Source: an uncultured Leptospiraceae bacterium | GTDB lineage: Bacteria; Spirochaetota; Leptospiria; Leptospirales; Leptospiraceae | Direction: 5' to 3' | DNA: 5,596 nucleotides | Assembly: GCA_937924465.1 (NCBI GenBank) | Contig: CALDSP010000184.1 | Location: 1 to 5,596 of the forward strand | Shown: positions 1 through 5,203 of the stretch, piece by piece | Numbering within the stretch: the first letter of the stretch is position 1 | Layout of the letters: each line of letters begins with the position of its first letter | Made by a program: the position numbers and the translations under genes | The notes under the pieces: model-generated | Database searches by the model: none | Told to the model about the DNA's origin: nothing | What the model saw: only the letters and a program-made list of their open reading frames with translations

Positions 1-14
1 TCTCGTTTTTTCAT
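1..14 (-). CDS. 5' end of an unidentified gene, cut by the left edge
   Basis: Only the first four codons and part of a fifth are inside the window. They read Met-Lys-Lys-Arg from an ATG whose complement is CAT at 12-14. The call rests on a well-placed ribosome binding site, AGGAG at 25-21 on the minus strand, six bases ahead of the ATG. The gene would run in the same direction as the NUDIX gene, with a 174-base gap between them, long enough for its own promoter and leader. The Met-Lys-Lys-Arg start would fit a signal peptide but also many cytoplasmic proteins, so no function can be given. Confidence 0.5.
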
Positions 15-20
15 GATTAT

Positions 21-25
21 CTCCT
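21..25 (-). promoter_or_regulatory. Ribosome binding site of the left-edge gene
   Basis: AGGAG reads on the minus strand six bases upstream of the ATG at 14-12. It is one of only two strong Shine-Dalgarno sequences in the window, the other being at 4015-4020. It is the main support for a gene start at the left edge. Confidence 0.55.
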
Positions 26-34
26 AAAATAGAA

Positions 35-69
35 GTGTTTGAAAAGTTTCAAAAAACTTGCACAAACAC
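35..69. repeat. Nested and overlapping inverted repeats in the leader of the left-edge gene
   Basis: GTGTTTG at 35-41 is the exact complement of CAAACAC at 63-69. Inside it AAGTTT (44-49) pairs with AAACTT (54-59) around a four-base loop, so one RNA hairpin of 7 plus 6 base pairs is possible with a small internal loop. The same bases also contain a different DNA palindrome, TTTGAAA-AG-TTTCAAA at 38-53, with seven-base arms. The element ends about ten bases before the ribosome binding site at 25-21 on the minus strand. It could be an RNA structure that controls translation or a repressor operator. The repeats are seen directly; the role is inferred. Confidence 0.55.
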
Positions 70-131
70 GAAATCCTTACTATTTTCATTATTTTATTCC
101 TTAGATAGACAAAATACTTTCTTTCTTGTTA

Positions 132-154
132 ATTTCTTTGAATAGAAAAGAAAT
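132..154 (-). repeat. Eight-base inverted repeat downstream of the NUDIX gene
   Basis: ATTTCTTT at 132-139 is the exact complement of AAAGAAAT at 147-154, with a seven-base loop. It lies about 35 bases past the NUDIX stop codon, where a terminator for the rnd-NUDIX unit would be expected. The stem is almost all A/T and no run of U follows on the minus strand, so it is at best a weak terminator and may be chance in such A+T-rich DNA. Confidence 0.25.
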
Positions 155-182
155 GTATAGTTATTTTTATTGAAACTTTCAG
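154..182 (-). promoter_or_regulatory. Possible promoter for the left-edge gene
   Basis: On the minus strand, CTGAAA (182-177) and TATACA (159-154) are separated by 17 bases. Each matches four of six positions of the sigma-70 -35 and -10 consensus. Transcription would begin near 147 and give a leader of about 130 bases that includes the inverted repeats at 35-69. Matches of this quality are common by chance in A+T-rich DNA, so this is a weak call. Confidence 0.2.
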
Positions 183-188
183 AAAAAT

Positions 189-815
189 TTAAATTTTTTT
201 TACGTCTAAAAATGGTGAATTTTCTAAATTTGGTTTGACTAGTTTGGGCTTTCTTGAAAAGCCTCCCAATTCTCCTATAAATTGAAAAATTAAATAGGCT
301 GTAGCTCCCCACAATAATTCCTCTCCCAAATCCCAGTAATAAATCAAATAATTAGAATTTCTAGGGCTTTGAATAGCATAGAAAGGTTTGATCCATAACT
401 CCTCTAAATCTAAAAAAATGATTTTTTCAACTTCTTTCATGCAAGGCTTAAAATGAAAATTTCCAATATATTCTGCAAAAAAAGGAAAAATTAAAAATCC
501 TGTAAAAGTATGGGTGGGTCTATAGGGTGCAATGAGTTTCAAAGAATTGCGATTTGTCCCTACTTCTTCTTCCCACTCTCTAAGGGCTGTTTCTTCTAAA
601 GATAGATCTTGTTTAGAATGTACACCTCCAGGAAAAGCTAATTGTCCGGGATGAGATGGTAAATGGGAACTTCTTTTAATGAGGATGATATGATCCTTTT
701 TTTCTTTTTGAAAAATTGGGATAATCACTGCTGATTTCTTTGCTTTCAGTTCGGGATGTGGATCAAATAATTCAGAGGTTGGAATGAAACAAAGTTTCTT
801 TTGATTGAGTATCAT
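189..815 (-). CDS. NUDIX hydrolase, CoA pyrophosphatase (NudL/NUDT7 type)
   Basis: The 208-residue protein probably cleaves coenzyme A or acyl-CoA to 4'-phosphopantetheine (or its acyl form) and 3',5'-ADP in the cytoplasm, using Mg or Mn. The family is recognised by the CoA-specific stretch just before the NUDIX box, LIKRSSHLPSHPGQLAFPGG (residues 45-64), and by the box itself, ending in REWEEEVG (79-86), whose glutamates bind the metal. Residue 71 is Leu where the general NUDIX consensus has Glu. Asp70 sits where E. coli NudL, as I recall it, also has Asp, so this looks like a family trait and not a defect. A WGATA motif near residues 169-173 also fits. The ATG at 815 lies inside the end of rnd (44-base overlap) and has no clear ribosome binding site. 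An in-frame stop lies just upstream and no other ATG precedes the domain, so translation probably depends on rnd. It could serve CoA turnover or recycling; the exact substrate is inferred. Confidence 0.87.
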   Translation of the reverse strand: MILNQKKLCFIPTSELFDPHPELKAKKSAVIIPIFQKEKKDHIILIKRSSHLPSHPGQLAFPGGVHSKQDLSLEETALREWEEEVGTNRNSLKLIAPYRPTHTFTGFLIFPFFAEYIGNFHFKPCMKEVEKIIFLDLEELWIKPFYAIQSPRNSNYLIYYWDLGEELLWGATAYLIFQFIGELGGFSRKPKLVKPNLENSPFLDVKKI

Positions 816-1989
816 TTTTTTGTTGAACTCGAATAGGTTTTAAATGAGCAATTAAATTTTCATAGGGTTCATTGTTTAAAGCTTTTAATAAACTTGGTCC
901 ATAGTTCTGGACTTTCCATTTAGACATGATATTGGTTTTTTCTAATTCTTCTAAATCTTTAGGAGGGTTCTGAATTAGTTGAAGCATTTGTCGATTGGAG
1001 ATAATCATTGTATGATGAATCTTCCGCTTTTGAATAATTTTTGATCTCCACTTTCGTAGTAAAACTAATTTTGCTTTTACGTTGGGTGAAATTCCATAAT
1101 CATATTTTGGAATATCAGATTTTTCTAATGGAGGTCCACTTGGGTTTTGTAGAATGTGTAAAACTTCTTGGATATCTTTTTTATTGTGAATGTATTTTGA
1201 TATAGTTTCTTCATTTAAGATTTCACAGGTTACAAGATTATGGATGATTTGTGTATTAAAAATTCGAAAAGGAGCTTTGTTGATTTTTCTTGCTTTTTCT
1301 TCTCTGTATTTCAAAAGATCATGAATTTTTCTTCTTTGTTCGGGAGTGTATTGTAAGATATTTTGAAATTTATACCAATGGTTTTCGTTTTTTGTTTCTC
1401 TACCATGGTAGATTTCTTGAGTCATTTTTTCAAATTCAGAAAGAGCTTCTTCTAAGAGTTCATTCTCTTCTAGTTCTTGTTTCATTTTTTCCCAAATACG
1501 GCACAAATAAACAGTATCTAAAGCCGCATATTTGAGTTGTTGTTTATCTAAAGGTCTTTTTGCCCAATTGGATTTTTGTTCTGTTTTAGAAAGCTTTACT
1601 TGAAAGTATTTTTCAACAATATAATTCAAAGAGTTATGTTCAAAACCTAAAAGTTTAGAAGAATACATTGTATCTGCAATATTTTGAAAGGAGAATCCAA
1701 AATCTCTTTTTAGAGCTTTTATGTCATCTGTAGCTGAATGAAAGACTTTCAGGATTTTGGGATTAAAGAATATCTCTTCTAATGGTTTTAGAGAAATCTT
1801 TGACAAAGGATCAATTAAATAATTTTTATCTTTACAACTAACTTGGATTAAACAGACCTTAGAATAATAAGTATAAAAACTAGAGGATTCTGTATCCACT
1901 CCTAAAGAATTAGAATTGTACATAAATACACAAGCCAATTCTAAGGCTTTTTTATTATCAATATAAATATACTCAGAATTAGTTTGCAT
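772..1989 (-). CDS. rnd: Ribonuclease D-type 3'-5' exonuclease
   Basis: A 405-residue exonuclease of the DEDDy class, expected to trim the 3' ends of tRNA precursors and other structured RNAs in the cytoplasm. The catalytic residues are all visible: Asp32 and Glu34 in VDTES (Exo I), Asp89 in HSATDD (Exo II), and Tyr154 with Asp158 in YAALD (Exo III). After the nuclease domain (about 1-185) come two helical segments placed like the two HRDC domains of E. coli RNase D: about 213-285, starting at YTPEQRRKIHDLLKYREEKA, and about 302-372, starting at VKAKLVLLRKWR. The length is somewhat above the E. coli enzyme (about 375), the extra being a basic tail. The ATG at 1989 is fixed by an in-frame stop at 2001-1999 and no earlier start. 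There is no good Shine-Dalgarno at normal distance. It is the first gene of a unit with the NUDIX gene. A tRNA-specific role is inferred; a broader exonuclease role is possible. Confidence 0.9.
   Translation of the reverse strand: MQTNSEYIYIDNKKALELACVFMYNSNSLGVDTESSSFYTYYSKVCLIQVSCKDKNYLIDPLSKISLKPLEEIFFNPKILKVFHSATDDIKALKRDFGFSFQNIADTMYSSKLLGFEHNSLNYIVEKYFQVKLSKTEQKSNWAKRPLDKQQLKYAALDTVYLCRIWEKMKQELEENELLEEALSEFEKMTQEIYHGRETKNENHWYKFQNILQYTPEQRRKIHDLLKYREEKARKINKAPFRIFNTQIIHNLVTCEILNEETISKYIHNKKDIQEVLHILQNPSGPPLEKSDIPKYDYGISPNVKAKLVLLRKWRSKIIQKRKIHHTMIISNRQMLQLIQNPPKDLEELEKTNIMSKWKVQNYGPSLLKALNNEPYENLIAHLKPIRVQQKNDTQSKETLFHSNL
1962..1973 (+). promoter_or_regulatory. Possible -10 region for purF, inside rnd
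   Basis: TATAAA at 1962-1967 and TATACT at 1968-1973 each match five of six -10 positions and lie about 37-48 bases ahead of the purF ATG. This is where a promoter has to be, since only 20 bases separate the two start codons. No convincing -35 sequence is present at the matching distance (TTCTAA at 1939-1944 is poor). The site falls within the first ten or so codons of rnd. Confidence 0.3.
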
Positions 1990-2009
1990 GTTTATGAATT
2001 AATTGAAAT

Positions 2010-3488
2010 ATGTCCTTAATGAATTCGAAATTTCTGAAATTTCCAAATTATAGCCAATCTTTTATAAACGCAGAAAATGACAAACCAAAAGAAGAATGTG
2101 CAATTTTTGGAATTTACAATTCTCCGGAGGCGGCAAACTACACTTATCTAGGTTTGTATTCCATGCAACATAGAGGGCAAGAGTCAGCGGGGATTGTTTC
2201 TACTGATGGGGAACACTTGTACAGATTTGCAGGGATGGGGCTTGTTGCAAATGTATTTGATCAAGATAAATTAAAAGCCTTGCAGGGAACAGCCGCAATA
2301 GGCCACAATCGTTACTCTACTACAGGGGCTAGTTTCTTAAGAAATGCCCAGCCGCTTAGAGTAGAATCACATTTTGGGGCTATTGCCCTTGCTCACAATG
2401 GAAATTTAGTGAATTCCTATGAAATTCGCCAAAAGTTAGAACAGGAAGGAAGTATTTTTCAAACCACTATTGACACGGAAGTCATAGTTCACTTAATGGC
2501 TCGTTCTCGTTCAGGAGATGTTTTAACTTCTCTTGCTGACTCTTTACGTCAGGTGGAAGGAGCTTATTCTTTAGTTGCTTTGACAAACAAATTTTTGATT
2601 GCCGTAAGAGATCCAAATGGTTTTAGACCATTAGTAATGGGAGAAAGATCCGATGGAAGTATTTTATTTGCATCAGAGACTTGTGCTTTTGATATTACAG
2701 ATGCAAAATACATTCGTGATGTTGAGCCTGGAGAAATGGTGGTAGTAGATCGCTATGGAATTCGTTCTTACTATCCTTTTCAAAAACGTAAGCCAACCTT
2801 GTGTATTTTTGAATTTATATATTTTTCAAGACCTGATTCATATATTTTTGGAAAATCTGTTTATAAAATAAGAAAAGCGTTAGGTGCTAAACTTGCTTCT
2901 GTTGCTCCTGTAGATGCTGATGTTGTAATTTCTGTTCCGGATTCTGCAAATGTAGCAGCCTTAGGATATTCTCACACTTCTAAAATCCCTTATGCTACAG
3001 GACTAATTCGCTCTCATTACATAGGAAGGACATTTATTGAACCAGATCAAAAAATTCGAGACTTTGGAGCAAAAATCAAATACAACGTTGTGCGCGATGC
3101 TGTAGAGGGAAAAAAAGTCATTATTGTAGATGATTCTATTATGAGAGGCACAACTAGTCGTAAGATTATTAAAATGATTCGCAATGTAGGAGCAAAAGAA
3201 ATTCATATGAGAATTTCTGCACCTCCTACTATATCTCCTTGTTATTATGGAATTGATATTCCTACTCATAAAGAATTGATTGCGGCTACTCATACTATAG
3301 AAGAAATTAAAAAATATTTAAGAGTAGATAGCTTAGCTTACTTGCCAATAGATGCTATGCTAGATGCAGTTCATGAGACAAGAGAAAAAAATACTCAATG
3401 CTATGCTTGTTTTAGTGGAGAATATCCAATTCCTTTTCAATCAAAAGAAAATCAAAATGAAAAGTATTTATTTCAAGAATTAGAGTGA
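2010..3488 (+). CDS. purF: Amidophosphoribosyltransferase (glutamine PRPP amidotransferase)
   Basis: This 492-residue enzyme makes 5-phosphoribosylamine from PRPP and glutamine, the committed step of de novo purine synthesis. The N-terminal glutaminase (class II, Ntn fold) has its nucleophile at Cys30 in EECAIFGIY, followed by QHRGQESAG (53-61), HNRYSTTG (99-106), AHNGNLVN (128-135) and DTEV (155-158). The C-terminal phosphoribosyltransferase has the PRPP loop VIIVDDSIMRGTTS (370-383) and the flexible loop YIGRTF (337-342). Cys265, Cys411, Cys464 and Cys467 match the four [4Fe-4S] ligands of the Bacillus-type enzyme, so a cluster and N-terminal processing are expected. A 29-residue leader precedes Cys30, longer than the 11-residue propeptide I recall for B. 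subtilis. The ATG at 2010 is the earliest possible, since an in-frame stop sits at 2004-2006; Met4 (2019) is the only in-frame ATG alternative. Neither has a Shine-Dalgarno. It stands alone, without other pur genes in the window. Confidence 0.97.
   Translation: MSLMNSKFLKFPNYSQSFINAENDKPKEECAIFGIYNSPEAANYTYLGLYSMQHRGQESAGIVSTDGEHLYRFAGMGLVANVFDQDKLKALQGTAAIGHNRYSTTGASFLRNAQPLRVESHFGAIALAHNGNLVNSYEIRQKLEQEGSIFQTTIDTEVIVHLMARSRSGDVLTSLADSLRQVEGAYSLVALTNKFLIAVRDPNGFRPLVMGERSDGSILFASETCAFDITDAKYIRDVEPGEMVVVDRYGIRSYYPFQKRKPTLCIFEFIYFSRPDSYIFGKSVYKIRKALGAKLASVAPVDADVVISVPDSANVAALGYSHTSKIPYATGLIRSHYIGRTFIEPDQKIRDFGAKIKYNVVRDAVEGKKVIIVDDSIMRGTTSRKIIKMIRNVGAKEIHMRISAPPTISPCYYGIDIPTHKELIAATHTIEEIKKYLRVDSLAYLPIDAMLDAVHETREKNTQCYACFSGEYPIPFQSKENQNEKYLFQELE
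2047..2052 (-). promoter_or_regulatory. Possible -10 box for rnd, inside the purF leader
   Basis: A perfect TATAAT reads on the minus strand at 2052-2047, about 58 bases upstream of the rnd ATG. Transcription would start near 2040 and give a leader of about 50 bases. It falls in purF codons 13-15, within the non-conserved stretch before the catalytic cysteine. No good -35 is seen at 16-18 bases. Confidence 0.4.
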
Positions 3489-3505
3489 ATATCATTAAAG
3501 TTGTT

Positions 3506-3518
3506 CACACTAAGTGTG
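3506..3518. repeat. Short palindrome between the convergent genes
   Basis: CACACT and AGTGTG flank a single A, giving a 13-base perfect inverted repeat that fills part of the 30-base gap between the purF stop (3486-3488) and the stop of the membrane protein gene (3521-3519). As RNA it folds from both strands into a five-pair stem with a three-base loop, the right place for a bidirectional terminator. No U run follows on either strand and the stem is short, so termination is only a possibility. Confidence 0.4.
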
Positions 3519-4007
3519 TTATCTACCAATTGTTTTTCGAATATATTGGGGTATGTCGTTTAAATTTTTATATTTCTTTTGAGTGCCATCTGGAAAAGTA
3601 AGATGATAAACTCCATTGATAGTTTCTAAAAAATAACTATCTGTTCCTTTTTTTTGAGAGCGATTATCTAATTCCTTAACCATTTTTTGGTATTTTAATG
3701 GAAGTTCATTCCAAGAATTATATATACTAATTTTACCCTGATCATTTACAGTGTAAGTTTCATTTTCATGAATAATTTTTGTGCCTAAATAATCAAAAAT
3801 TTCTATTATGTCTTTTTCTTGTTCAGTTTTTTTTACACCTTTTTCTTTGGGTTTAAAAGTTGTCTTTTTTGACTCTTGCTTTTTTTTATCTCCAAAGGCT
3901 ATTGGTATAAGGAGCATAAGTAAAATAAGAATAGAGAAAATCATAGATGCATAAAAAATAATTTCAGTAGTTTGAATTGAACTTTTAGCAAGGAGAATTA
4001 GTTTCAT
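3519..4007 (-). CDS. Small single-pass membrane protein with a duplicated motif
   Basis: I do not recognise a named family for this 162-residue protein. Residues about 17-38 form one strongly hydrophobic segment, rich in Ile, Leu and Met. A Lys/Glu-rich linker follows (about 40-65), then a small C-terminal region with two copies of one motif: Tyr84 to Val109 (with Gly91, Tyr96, Asn100, ELP at 101-103) and Tyr134 to Ile160 (with Gly141, Tyr146, Asn150, DIP at 151-153). Charges on both sides of the membrane segment leave the topology uncertain. The lysine-rich side would normally stay in the cytoplasm, but the strand-and-turn character of the repeats would also suit an envelope domain. The start is firm: AAGGAG lies seven bases before the ATG, inside the end of the SGNH gene, and only one base separates that gene's stop from this ATG. 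The two proteins are therefore probably made in step and may act together. Confidence 0.8.
   Translation of the reverse strand: MKLILLAKSSIQTTEIIFYASMIFSILILLMLLIPIAFGDKKKQESKKTTFKPKEKGVKKTEQEKDIIEIFDYLGTKIIHENETYTVNDQGKISIYNSWNELPLKYQKMVKELDNRSQKKGTDSYFLETINGVYHLTFPDGTQKKYKNLNDIPQYIRKTIGR
3528..3758 (-). repeat. Two diverged protein-level repeats within the small membrane protein
   Basis: The codons for residues 84-109 (3758-3681) and 134-160 (3608-3528) encode units that align with a single one-residue gap. Shared positions are the first Tyr, a Gly six or seven residues on, a second Tyr five residues later, then Asn followed by Glu or Asp, Leu or Ile, and Pro. The likeness is at protein level only; no DNA repeat is obvious, so any duplication is old. 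Confidence 0.5.
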
Positions 4008-4008
4008 T

Positions 4009-5094
4009 TCAAAACTCCTTTTGCAGAATTACTTCCAGTAAATATTGAGTAATTTTTTTTGCACCACAAAAATTAGGATGCACATAATCCCCATACTCTT
4101 TTTCTTCTAAGTTTAAAATAAGCCATTTTTCATTGGGGAAGTCTTTTTCCCATTGCAATAAAATTTTTCCAAAGGGAGATTCCAAAGAGTCATTTTTGAA
4201 GATTTTTTCGGAGCTAGGGGAAAAAGGAATTTGTAAGATTTGAAAAGAAATATTTTTCTCTTTTAAAAGTATTACAATTTTTTTTAAAGTTTCATAAGCT
4301 GAATTTCTTGGAATAGAATAAGCTAGCCTTGCTTCTGAAGGAACACGAAAAGAACTTTGAAAACATTCTATTTGTTCTGTGTTTTCTTCCAAATTCCAAT
4401 CCACATATCCAAAATTTTCTTGCATAGATTGTAAAATTTTTTGATTTCTTTTAAAATTTTTTTCCAAAGATTCAAAAGGATTGTGAGCTAAATATTCTTT
4501 TAAATTTTGAGATTGCAAATTTAAATTTAAGCTATTTGGAATAAAACCAAATTCTGAGTTCAGTAAAGAAGAAACCTTTATGAATGGAAAAATATTCATT
4601 AGCACATAACGTAAAACATCAATTTCTTTAGGGAAATAAAAATTTCTAATATTAGAATTCAAAATTACATAATGAGTAAAAACTTCTCTTTCTTGAAACA
4701 ATTTCTTATTTGAGTCCATAAGTCCATTCTTAGTAAAATGAATAGGGGACAAATTCCAAACTACAAGTTTAGGTTGAATTTTTTTAGTTTCTACATATCT
4801 TAATAAAAAATGATAAATTCCCTCCAATTGTTCGGAAGGTCTTGGATAATAAAAATAAGTCAAAAATTTTCTTTTTTGAGTAGCAGCAATTTCTAAAAGT
4901 TTTGGATGAACTCCACTTAAAATTTGGCTATCTCCTAAAATGAGTAAATCAATATTTTTTTGATTTGGTCTTTTATTTTTTAAAATTTCCCATACAAAAC
5001 TAGATTTTTCTAAGTAAGGTGTATAAATTTTTTCTACTTTATAATTGAAGAGAACTAAAAAAAACACTAAAGCAAATAAGAAAAATTTTTTCAT
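4009..5094 (-). CDS. Membrane-anchored SGNH/GDSL-like protein (DUF1574-like)
   Basis: A 361-residue protein that starts with a hydrophobic segment (about residues 4-17) after Met-Lys-Lys, a signal peptide or uncleaved anchor, so the rest should face the periplasm. The SGNH fold is suggested by LLILGDSQ (50-57), with Ser56 as the likely nucleophile, and by DYVHP (336-340) near the C-terminus, giving Asp336 and His339 of the triad. YPRPSEQLEGIYHFLL (83-98) and VVWNLSPIHF (111-120) recall conserved blocks of the Leptospira DUF1574 family, as I remember it. Relatives with this fold remove or transfer acyl groups, often acetyl on polysaccharides, and are often paired with an MBOAT acyltransferase; none is in the window. 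The substrate is unknown. It is the first gene of a coupled pair with the small membrane protein. No good Shine-Dalgarno precedes the ATG; an ATG 13 bases upstream is in another frame. Confidence 0.72.
   Translation of the reverse strand: MKKFFLFALVFFLVLFNYKVEKIYTPYLEKSSFVWEILKNKRPNQKNIDLLILGDSQILSGVHPKLLEIAATQKRKFLTYFYYPRPSEQLEGIYHFLLRYVETKKIQPKLVVWNLSPIHFTKNGLMDSNKKLFQEREVFTHYVILNSNIRNFYFPKEIDVLRYVLMNIFPFIKVSSLLNSEFGFIPNSLNLNLQSQNLKEYLAHNPFESLEKNFKRNQKILQSMQENFGYVDWNLEENTEQIECFQSSFRVPSEARLAYSIPRNSAYETLKKIVILLKEKNISFQILQIPFSPSSEKIFKNDSLESPFGKILLQWEKDFPNEKWLILNLEEKEYGDYVHPNFCGAKKITQYLLEVILQKEF
4015..4020 (-). promoter_or_regulatory. Ribosome binding site of the small membrane protein gene
   Basis: AAGGAG reads on the minus strand seven bases before the ATG at 4007-4005. 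It overlaps the last Lys-Glu codons of the SGNH gene, whose TGA stop (4011-4009) is one base from this ATG. The arrangement TGA-A-ATG with an embedded Shine-Dalgarno is typical of translational coupling. Confidence 0.8.
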
Positions 5095-5128
5095 AAATTA
5101 AATTCATAATTTCTTTATTACTTGCAAT

Positions 5129-5138
5129 AGTATATACT
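5129..5138. promoter_or_regulatory. Palindromic -10-like element between divergent genes
   Basis: AGTATATACT is a perfect ten-base palindrome, so TATACT (five of six matches to the -10 consensus) reads on both strands. On the minus strand it would give the SGNH gene a leader of roughly 30 bases. On the plus strand it would give the exported protein gene a leader of roughly 60 bases. Good -35 boxes are missing on both sides. A shared promoter core, or an operator, would fit this position. Confidence 0.35.
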
Positions 5139-5163
5139 TTTTTAAAAGATATTTTAGAAGAAC

Positions 5164-5192
5164 TTGAGAGTTAGGCTATTCTTTAACTTCAA
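5164..5192 (+). repeat. Possible leader hairpin before the right-edge gene
   Basis: TTGAGAGTTA (5164-5173) can pair with TAACTTCAA (5184-5192) over nine base pairs with one bulged G and a ten-base loop. The stem ends eleven bases before the ATG at 5204. It is A/U-rich and so weak. If transcription starts near the palindrome at 5129-5138, it would lie in the mRNA leader. Confidence 0.25.
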
Positions 5193-5203
5193 AAGAATAA
5201 ATT

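Noticed and set aside
71..79. Leu in place of the first Glu of the NUDIX consensus, suggesting an inactive enzyme
   Set aside because: The protein residues 71-79 follow the spacing of the CoA pyrophosphatase subfamily, with Asp70 at the position where NudL also has Asp. The core REWEEEVG glutamates are intact. (Coordinates here are protein residues of the NUDIX protein.)
183..198. Sixteen-base palindrome AAAAATTTAAATTTTT over the NUDIX stop codon
   Set aside because: It has only A and T, no loop, and is readily produced by chance in DNA of this composition.
94..312. 72-codon minus-strand reading frame overlapping the end of the NUDIX gene
   Set aside because: It overlaps the 3' end of the NUDIX gene in another frame, has no family features, and is low-complexity Lys/Phe/Asn-rich as expected for chance translation of A+T-rich DNA.
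1290..1535. 81-codon plus-strand reading frame inside rnd
   Set aside because: It lies wholly antisense to the HRDC and Exo III coding region of a well-supported gene. Its Phe/Leu-rich product is the usual result of reading Lys/Glu-rich codons backwards.
3003..3293. 96-codon minus-strand reading frame inside purF
   Set aside because: It is antisense to the highly conserved PRPP-binding part of purF and has no recognisable domain.
5110..5116. T-rich -35 candidates upstream of the plus-strand TATACT at 5133-5138
   Set aside because: TTTCTT and TTCTTT match the -35 consensus too poorly to be listed as a full promoter; only the palindromic -10 element was kept.
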